DNA from: Streptomyces albidoflavus
Lineage (GTDB): Bacteria > Actinomycetota > Actinomycetes > Streptomycetales > Streptomycetaceae
NCBI RefSeq assembly: GCF_000719955.1
Contig: NZ_JOII01000010.1
Span: 124,001 to 188,000, forward strand
DNA length: 64,000 nt
Direction of reading: 5' to 3'
A program made the position numbers and the translations under genes. Under the pieces are notes generated by a model. That model was not told the DNA's origin. It was given only the letters and a program-made list of their open reading frames with translations, and did no database searches. Positions 58,647 through 64,000 of this stretch are shown here, piece after piece. Each line of letters begins with the position of its first letter. Position 1 is the first letter of the stretch.

Positions 58647-58751
58647 CGTCCCAGCCTAGGAGCGGCCCGGCCTTTCGGGCACCGCCTGGCGTTCCGCCCG
58701 CGGCGAACCGGGCGGAGCGGGGGACTCCGTTCGGCCCGGCGGCGCGAACCG

Positions 58752-58790
58752 CCCCGGCCCCGGCACCGCTGAGCGGTACCGGGGCCGGGG
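58752..58790 (-). terminator. Terminator after the GH16 gene
   Basis: A 12-bp stem (58752-58763 with 58779-58790), one mismatch, then 5 more pairs and a 3-nt loop, 28 nt beyond the GH16 stop. Confidence 0.8.
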
Positions 58791-58817
58791 GAGTGGCTTC
58801 CGGGAGGAGACGCGGGG

Positions 58818-59702
58818 TCAGTCGCTGGTCGTCACCCGGACGTAGTCGACGACGAGTTCCTGCGGGAAGGTGGTGTTCCCGTCCGGCGGGCCGGGCCAGT
58901 CGCCGCCGACCGCCAGGTTCAGGATGAGGAAGAACGGCTTGTTGAAGACCCACGGGTTGCCGCCCGTGTCGGCGGGGGTGCGGGTCTGGTACACCTGGCC
59001 GTCCACCGACCAGCTGATGCGGTCCGGCGCCCAGTCCACCGCGAAGGTGTGGAAGCCGTCGGCGAACTGCTCGCCGCCCGGCAGGGTGTACCCGGCGCCG
59101 ATGCCGTTGCCGCCGGAGTAGCCCGGGCCGTGCAGGGTGCCGTGGACCGTGGACGGCTCGAAGCCGACGTTCTCCATGATGTCGATCTCGCCGGAGGCGG
59201 GCCAGCCCACCTGGCCGAAGTCGGCGCCGAGCATCCAGAAGGCCGGCCACATGCCCTGGCCGCGCGGCACCTTGAGCCGGGTCTCGACGTGGCCGTACTC
59301 CGCGTTGAACCGCTCGGCCGTGTTGAGCCGGGCCGAGGTGTACTCGCACCGCCCGTACCAGCACTGGTAGTCGCGGGGGTTCTCCTTGCGGGCGGTGATG
59401 ACGAGGTTGCCGTTGCCGTCGAGGGCGGCGTTGTCGGCACCCGAGGTGTAGTACTGGCTCTCGTGGTTGTTGACGTTGTCGCCGGTCTCCAGCTGCCAGC
59501 GGCCGCCGTCCACCGCCGAGCCGGCCGGTCCGTCGAAGTTGTCCTCGAAGGTGACGGCCTGGGTGCGGGAGGAGTCGGCCGACTCGTCGGCGGCCGCGGT
59601 GGCTGCCGGGGCCAGCAGGCCCGCGCAGCACAGGAGGGAAGCCGCCCAGAGGGCGGTGGGGAGGCGTCGGGAACGGTGCACGGTGGCATCACATCGCTTC
59701 AC
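58818..59702 (-). CDS. Secreted family 16 glycoside hydrolase (beta-glucanase type)
   Basis: A 294-residue secreted GH16 enzyme. A Sec signal covers about residues 1-38 (RRLPTALWAASLLCCAGLLAPAATA). The catalytic motif GEIDIMENVG has both Glu residues (ExDxxE), and aromatic surface residues around CWYGRCEY, GQGMWPAFWML and FNKPFFLILNLAVGGDWPGP are typical of laminarinase-type GH16. It probably cleaves beta-1,3- or mixed-linkage glucans outside the cell. The GTG at 59702 is the first usable start; GTG 59681 is an alternative. Neither has a clear ribosome site. No carbohydrate-binding domain is fused. Confidence 0.9.
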   Translation of the reverse strand: MKRCDATVHRSRRLPTALWAASLLCCAGLLAPAATAAADESADSSRTQAVTFEDNFDGPAGSAVDGGRWQLETGDNVNNHESQYYTSGADNAALDGNGNLVITARKENPRDYQCWYGRCEYTSARLNTAERFNAEYGHVETRLKVPRGQGMWPAFWMLGADFGQVGWPASGEIDIMENVGFEPSTVHGTLHGPGYSGGNGIGAGYTLPGGEQFADGFHTFAVDWAPDRISWSVDGQVYQTRTPADTGGNPWVFNKPFFLILNLAVGGDWPGPPDGNTTFPQELVVDYVRVTTSD

Positions 59703-60162
59703 GAGTAGTCGTGCTCATGTCAATGCGGTGGGGGGACTGCCTGGTGTCGCTGTGCTCGGTGGAGGAGGTGCGCGAGCCGGGGTGGGGTGTCCGGCCCGTT
59801 CCTTCACAGGTTGATTGAAGTGGTGTCCCGAGTGGGCGTCAAGGGTTCGTGTTCCAGAACCTTTCGACGTCGTGAGCGACGGCCCGCGCCCGGCGAGGGG
59901 TCATGGGTTCAGGTCGTGAAGGGGAGTGCCCGCGATGGGCTGCGGGTTTGCCGTCTCCGGCTGACAGGTTTCCCGTGGCCGCCCGGGTCGTGAGAGGCGG
60001 GAAATGTCCGCCCCGCCGGGAGTGCATGTCCCCGGGTGTCGCCGGGCACGCGGTCCGGGAGCCCGGGCAGGACGTGCCGTATGCCCGTGAATGTGAGGAA
60101 TGTCTTACTTTGGAGGGCGGGGACAGATCCCCGCCCGACGACGTACACCCGGAAGGACGAAC
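59703..60162. other. Divergent promoter region between GH16 and DJ-1 genes
   Basis: About 460 nt with no supported gene. A good -35-like TTGACA is near 59726 on the plus-strand orientation but no matching -10. In front of the DJ-1 gene there is a dyad GGGCGGGG (60115-60122) with CCCCGCCC (60129-60136), likely a leader hairpin, and GGAAGG before its ATG. Confidence 0.5.
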
Positions 60163-60717
60163 ATGAGTGACAACGGCCCGAGCCGTGTCCTGGCGATCGT
60201 GACCAACTACGGCGTCGAACAGGACGAACTGCTGGTGCCGGTCCGGCACCTGCGCGACCACGGCACCCCGGTAGACGTGGCCGGTGTCTCCGCCGGCGAG
60301 ATCCGCACCCTGGTCGGCGACAAGGACCCGGGCGACTCCGGCACCGCCGACCTCGCCCTCGCCGACGTCGACCCCTCCGGCTACGACCTGCTGCTCATCC
60401 CGGGCGGCACCCTCAACGCCGACTCGCTGCGGCTCGACGACAAGGCCATGGAGATCGTCCGCGCCTTCACCTCCTCGGGCCGCCCCGTCGCCGCCATCTG
60501 CCACGGCCCGTGGGCCCTGGTGGAGACCGGCGCCGTCCAGGGCAAGCGCCTGACCTCGTACGCCTCGCTCCAGACCGACGTGCGCAACGCCGGGGGTGAG
60601 TGGGTGGACGAGGCCGTGGTGACCGACGACACCGGCGGCTGGACCCTGATCACCTCCCGGGACCCCGGCGACCTGAAGGAGTTCCTCCGCGAGATCGACG
60701 CCACCCTCACCGCCTGA
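60163..60717 (+). CDS. DJ-1/PfpI family protein
   Basis: A 184-residue DJ-1/PfpI fold protein. The reactive Cys113 is in AAICHGPWALVE (nucleophile elbow) followed by His114, and the N-terminal acid is in YGVEQDELL. Such proteins act as glyoxalase III/deglycase, protease or chaperone-like enzymes. It is the first gene after a promoter region, with GGAAGG 7 nt before the ATG and a leader hairpin. Next to a VOC protein it could share in methylglyoxal or aldehyde defence; that is inference. Confidence 0.9.
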   Translation: MSDNGPSRVLAIVTNYGVEQDELLVPVRHLRDHGTPVDVAGVSAGEIRTLVGDKDPGDSGTADLALADVDPSGYDLLLIPGGTLNADSLRLDDKAMEIVRAFTSSGRPVAAICHGPWALVETGAVQGKRLTSYASLQTDVRNAGGEWVDEAVVTDDTGGWTLITSRDPGDLKEFLREIDATLTA

Positions 60718-60741
60718 CCGGGCCGCGCGGCGACGGCGCGC

Positions 60742-61119
60742 ATGACAGCATCGGCACCCGTGACCGACCCCGCGCGACCGTCGCCGCCCGCTCCGCACCC
60801 CGCTCTCGGCCTGCTCGTCCTGTACACCGGGCGACTGGAGGCGTGCCGGGCCTTCTACGCCGGACTCGGTCTGGCGCTCGTCGCCGAGCAGCACGGTGAC
60901 GGGCCCGCCCACTGGTCCGCCGAACTCGGCCCCGGCTGCGTACTGGAGCTGTACCCGGCGGGCGGGCAGCCGCCCACCGGGAGGCTGCGGCTCGCGCTCA
61001 CCGTGCCGTACGCACCCGGCGGGCTCGCGCCGGGGCGCCACCGCCGGGAGGACCCGGACGGGCGGATCGTGCTCGTGACGGTCGGTCAGCCGGAGGAGGC
61101 CGACGGCTCGACGGCGTAG
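60742..61119 (+). CDS. VOC (glyoxalase-fold) protein
   Basis: A 125-residue single VOC domain: LGLLVLYTGRLEACRAFYAGLGLALVAEQHGDGPAHWSAELG and the C-terminal REDPDGRIVLVTVG. Metal ligand residues are incomplete (the family's first His is not obvious), so it may not be a true glyoxalase. It lies 24 nt after the DJ-1 gene in the same direction and is likely cotranscribed. It converges on the FAD oxidoreductase with a 34-nt overlap. Function could be small-molecule binding or resistance. Confidence 0.8.
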   Translation: MTASAPVTDPARPSPPAPHPALGLLVLYTGRLEACRAFYAGLGLALVAEQHGDGPAHWSAELGPGCVLELYPAGGQPPTGRLRLALTVPYAPGGLAPGRHRREDPDGRIVLVTVGQPEEADGSTA

Positions 61120-62498
61120 GGCGGCGGCGCGGCGACGACCGCCTCCCACTCGGCCCGGGTCGGTCCGTCGTGCCCGGGAGTGAACTCCGGGTGGGCGGTC
61201 AGCCAGGCGGTGAGGTGGCGTTCCACCTCACCGGTGCCGTACGCCTCGGCGGGCGGGTGGACGAGATGGCGTACCTGGGCGCGGGCCCGCATGACGACGG
61301 GGTCGTCGAAGGCGCAGGCGGCCAGGGCCGCGGTCCGGTGGTCCGAAGGGGGCGCGCCCTCGGCGAGGCGTTCCCCGACCGTGCGGTCGCCGGTCACCTG
61401 CGCTTCGAAGACCGGGCGGAGTTCGCGCACGGTCCAGGCGTGGTACCCGGCCGGGTCGGCGGCGACGGTGTCGGCGTGGGCGGCGAGGTGCTGGGCGGTA
61501 CGCAGGCCGAGGGCGACGCCGTGACCGAGGGTGGGGTTGGTGTGGATGAGGCTGTCCCCGGTGTTCACCAGGCCGGTGACGACCGGGCCCGCGTCGTCGG
61601 TGAGAGCGGTCCAGCGGTTGTCCAGCCCGGCCATCGCGAGGACGGGCGAGCACGGTTCCGCCGCGAGGCCGAGCCAGGCGGCGCAGGCCGGGAAATGCCG
61701 GGCGGCGGCCTGGAAGACGGCCGGGTCCCGCAGCGCCCCACGCGTCGGATCGCCGGTGGAGACCACGATGCTGACGGCGAAGGTGTCGTTGTCGGAGGGG
61801 AAGACCCCGGCGAGCGCGAACGGCGCCGACGACCCGGTCTTCACCCGCCCGGGCTCACGCGGCCCGTCGGGCCCGAGCCGGTACCAGCGGCACAGGTAGG
61901 CGAGTCCGGTGCGGTGGCTGTCGACCACCGGGGGACGGCAGCCGGCCGCGACCAGCCAGCGGGGCACCGGCGAGCGGCGCCCTGAGGCGTCGATGACGAG
62001 ATCCGCCGGGTACGTCCCGGTGCCCACCCGCACCCCGGTGACCCGGGGTGGCCGGCCCGGCGCGAGAGTGAGACCGTCCACCCTGCTGCCCTGGCGCACG
62101 GTGACACCGCTCTCCCGGCCCACGGCCGCCACCAGGGCCGCCTCCAGGACGATGCGGCGGGTGCGCAGGGTCACCAGCTCCTCGTCGCCGGGCCGGTGCG
62201 GCGGAGGCGTACCGAACCAGTCGAACTCGTGGTACTCCCGGGCCCCGCGCGCCAGCAGCTCCGCGAGCACGTCCGGCAGTTCGGCGCGCAGCACCGTGCG
62301 GACCGGGGCCAGGAACGAGTGGGGCTGGTCGGCCTGCGGGACGCGGGGCCTCGGCCAGTGGAAGAAGTCGTGGTGCGGATCGTCCCCCGCCTGGCGCGTG
62401 TCCTGCTCGAACACCGTGACCCGATGGCCCCGCCGCCCCAGCATGAGCGCTGTCGCCAGCCCGCCAACACTCCCACCGATCACCGCAACCCGCGCCAT
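61086..62498 (-). CDS. FAD-dependent oxidoreductase (geranylgeranyl-reductase/halogenase-like fold)
   Basis: A 470-residue flavoprotein. The N-terminal GGSVGGLATALMLGRRGHRVT is an FAD-binding GxGxxG, with FEQD ending the strand; a second FAD segment reads AGLDNRWTALTDD... GDSLIHTNPTLGHGVALGLRTA. It resembles monooxygenase/halogenase or reductase proteins but lacks a clear halogenase WxWxIP motif. No signal peptide. ATG 62498 follows GAAGGGGA. The substrate is unknown; a role in secondary metabolism or lipid reduction is possible. Confidence 0.82.
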   Translation of the reverse strand: MARVAVIGGSVGGLATALMLGRRGHRVTVFEQDTRQAGDDPHHDFFHWPRPRVPQADQPHSFLAPVRTVLRAELPDVLAELLARGAREYHEFDWFGTPPPHRPGDEELVTLRTRRIVLEAALVAAVGRESGVTVRQGSRVDGLTLAPGRPPRVTGVRVGTGTYPADLVIDASGRRSPVPRWLVAAGCRPPVVDSHRTGLAYLCRWYRLGPDGPREPGRVKTGSSAPFALAGVFPSDNDTFAVSIVVSTGDPTRGALRDPAVFQAAARHFPACAAWLGLAAEPCSPVLAMAGLDNRWTALTDDAGPVVTGLVNTGDSLIHTNPTLGHGVALGLRTAQHLAAHADTVAADPAGYHAWTVRELRPVFEAQVTGDRTVGERLAEGAPPSDHRTAALAACAFDDPVVMRARAQVRHLVHPPAEAYGTGEVERHLTAWLTAHPEFTPGHDGPTRAEWEAVVAAPPPYAVEPSASSG

Positions 62499-62551
62499 CA
62501 GTTCCCCTTCGCGCCGTGTTGCGTCAGGAGCTTATAGGCGTGGCGGGCTGT

Positions 62552-63763
62552 TCAGTCGTCTGCCTCCGCCACCCCCGCCGCCAGCAGGCGGGCGATCTCC
62601 CCGGGGGTGCGGCCGAGTGAGGCCAGGATGGCGCGGGTGTGTGCCCCCGCCGCCGGGACCGGGTCCATGCGGGGCTCGACGCCGCCGAGGTCGGCCGGGG
62701 GCAGCAGGGCCCGCACCGGAGTGGGTGCCCCGGGCACCGCGACCCGACGCCAGCGGTCCCGCTCCGCCAGCACCGGGTGGTCCAGGAACTCCGGCACCGA
62801 GTTGACCCCGGCCGCCGCGACACCGGCGTCCGTCAGCAGCTCCAGCGCCTCCTCGGTGGCGAGGGTGGCGAAACGCTCCGCCACCCGTGCCTCCAGCGCC
62901 TCCCGGTGCGCGACCCGGTCGGGCCCGGTCGCGAACCGCGGGTCCACCGCCAGTTCCGGGGTGCCCAGCACCACCGTGCAGAGCGCCGCCCACTCCCGCT
63001 CGTTCTGCACCGACAGCAGCACGTCCTTGCCCTCGGCGGTGGTGAACGGGCCGTACGGCGCGATGGTCGCGTGGCGTGCCCCCACCCGGGGCGGCGGCGT
63101 GCCCCCGTACTCCGTGTAGAGGGCCGGCTGCCCCATCCACTCCGCCAGCGCCTCGAAGAGGGAGACGTCGACGGTGGGGGCGCGGCCGGTTGTGGCCCGG
63201 GTGTACAGCGCGGTGAGGATGCCGGAGTAGGCGTACATCCCGGCGGCGATGTCGGCGACCGAGATGCCCGAGCGGACCGCCTCCTCGGGCGTGCCGGTGA
63301 TCGACAGCAGCCCGGTCTGGCACTGCGCCAGCAGGTCGTACGCCTTGCGGTCGGACCACGGGCCGCTCGCGCCCCAGCCGGTGACGCGGCACGGGACGAG
63401 GGAGGGATGGCGGGCCTGGAGCCCTTCCGGGGCCAGGCCGAGGCGGTCGGCGGCGCCCGGGGCCAGGTTCTGCACGAAGACGTCGGCGCCGGTGAGGAGT
63501 TCCTCCAGGATCTCCCGGCCCTCGGGCGACTTGAGGTCGAGGCAGACCGACTCCTTGGAGCGGTTGAGCCAGACGAAGTAACTGGCCTGGCCGTGGACAG
63601 CCGTGTCGTACCGCCGGGCGAAGTCGCCGCCGCCGGTGCGCTCGATCTTGATCACCCGCGCGCCCAGGTCGGCCAGTTGCCGGGTCGCGTACGGCGCCGC
63701 CACCGCCTGCTCGACGCTGACCACCGTCACACCGGCGAGGGGGAGAGGGAGCGGGGAGGTCAT
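62552..63763 (-). CDS. CaiB/BaiF family CoA-transferase
   Basis: A 403-residue class III CoA-transferase. Start LPLAGVTVVSVEQAVAAPYATRQLADLGARVIKIE is typical; the catalytic Asp is in VADIAAGMYAYSG; CoA-binding segments include DVSLFEALAEWMGQPALY. It moves CoA between carboxylic acids, often in catabolism. ATG 63763 has CCAGGAG at 6 nt; the in-frame extension upstream is discounted. It lies after a substrate-binding protein and before the FAD oxidoreductase in the same direction; a shared pathway is not established. Confidence 0.88.
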   Translation of the reverse strand: MTSPLPLPLAGVTVVSVEQAVAAPYATRQLADLGARVIKIERTGGGDFARRYDTAVHGQASYFVWLNRSKESVCLDLKSPEGREILEELLTGADVFVQNLAPGAADRLGLAPEGLQARHPSLVPCRVTGWGASGPWSDRKAYDLLAQCQTGLLSITGTPEEAVRSGISVADIAAGMYAYSGILTALYTRATTGRAPTVDVSLFEALAEWMGQPALYTEYGGTPPPRVGARHATIAPYGPFTTAEGKDVLLSVQNEREWAALCTVVLGTPELAVDPRFATGPDRVAHREALEARVAERFATLATEEALELLTDAGVAAAGVNSVPEFLDHPVLAERDRWRRVAVPGAPTPVRALLPPADLGGVEPRMDPVPAAGAHTRAILASLGRTPGEIARLLAAGVAEADD

Positions 63764-63855
63764 GGCGGACTCCTGGCGGGCTCGGCGCGGGGAGGGCCAC
63801 CGTACCCGCGGGCCCCGTGGCACCCGGCGCGGGGCCGTGACCACGGGGGCGGGCG

Positions 63856-64000
63856 TCAGTTCTCGCGGGCCACCTCGCCCGTGGCGGAGGTGACGTCGAT
63901 CAGGACCGAGTCGCCCTTGGTGGTGAGCCGCAGGATGGGCACCGCCTTGTCACGCGGGTCGCCGTTCTTCTTGAAGGAGAGGAAGCCACTGGCCCCCGGC
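63856..64000 (-). CDS. ABC transporter substrate-binding protein, C-terminal end (5' part outside window)
   Basis: Only the last 47 codons are visible. The peptide includes GASGFLSFKKNGDPRDKAVPI and VTSATGEVAREN, resembling the end of type I periplasmic binding proteins (branched-chain amino acid type: SFKKNGDP). The visible frame is open up to the window edge. The stop is 92 nt before the CaiB-type gene start. Alternative families cannot be excluded with so short a piece. Confidence 0.6.
   Translation of the reverse strand, partial: PGASGFLSFKKNGDPRDKAVPILRLTTKGDSVLIDVTSATGEVAREN

Overview
The window is a high-GC actinobacterial chromosome segment, almost certainly Streptomyces. Support for this: third codon positions are nearly all G or C, GTG starts and ATGA/GTGA gene overlaps are common, and several loci are typical of the genus (a hopanoid cluster, a conservon, clpP3-clpP4-popR, hsp18-rheA, and a Zur-boxed zinc exporter). 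From memory, the order SCO6745-family gene, idi, CDF exporter, CDP-alcohol/ABC exporter locus, hopanoid genes, XRE-cupin regulator and small membrane protein follows Streptomyces coelicolor SCO6745-SCO6771. I see no transposase, integrase or CRISPR array.

Layout. 1-3.2 kb: two Tat-type amidohydrolases under a GntR/FCD regulator, with two GTATAC-core operator candidates. 3.3-12.9 kb: ABC-F ATPase, a GltS-like symporter with a C13 tract and a dyad in its leader, Tex, a small hypothetical, an SCO6745-family gene under a TetR-like palindrome, enoyl-CoA hydratase, a DUF308-like membrane protein, and a HATPase protein. 12.9-14.8 kb: idi and a zinc exporter with a Zur-box match. 15.3-22.4 kb: a tightly overlapped seven-gene operon (two CDP-alcohol phosphotransferases, a nucleotidyltransferase, a glycerol-1-phosphate-dehydrogenase-like enzyme, a GT2 glycosyltransferase, and an ABC-2 exporter pair). 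It looks like a route that makes and exports an uncharacterised polyol-phosphate or glycan product. 22.7-32.6 kb: the hopanoid operon hpnC-hpnD-hpnE-prenyl synthase-35-aa ORF-shc-hpnG-hpnH-hpnO. It covers FPP to squalene to hopene to ribosylhopane and aminobacteriohopanetriol, but lacks the ispG-dxs pair that S. coelicolor carries between hpnH and the aminotransferase. 32.6-38 kb: an XRE-cupin/DUF6126 pair behind duplicated operators, a tyrosine phosphatase, an SGNH hydrolase, an MBL-fold hydrolase, an LCP remnant, and a dienelactone-hydrolase-like protein. 38.5-42.4 kb: a conservon (cvnA-D plus a GAF protein). 42.4-47.6 kb: small metabolic genes, an MFS transporter and a split transketolase whose promoter carries a SoxR-box-like dyad. 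47.7 kb: tRNA-Pro(GGG), followed by a coupled pair of unknown surface proteins. 50.3-53.4 kb: a Cys-Cys leader peptide and a sulfonate-type ABC transporter. 53.5-61.1 kb: a stress block with a VOC protein, DUF2267, hsp18-rheA with the RheA operator, clpP3-clpP4-popR, GH16, DJ-1 and a second VOC protein. 61-64 kb: an FAD oxidoreductase, a CaiB-type CoA-transferase, and the end of a substrate-binding protein.

How the parts may work together. The prenyl synthase, and possibly idi, feed squalene-hopene synthesis. The 15-22 kb envelope operon lies directly upstream in the same orientation, suggesting linked membrane or envelope remodelling. Much regulation can be read from the DNA: Zur, SoxR, RheA, PopR, FadR- and TetR-like sites, and a cysteine leader. 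Several promoters appear to give leaderless mRNAs. All starts, operators and families were judged by eye; no database search was run.
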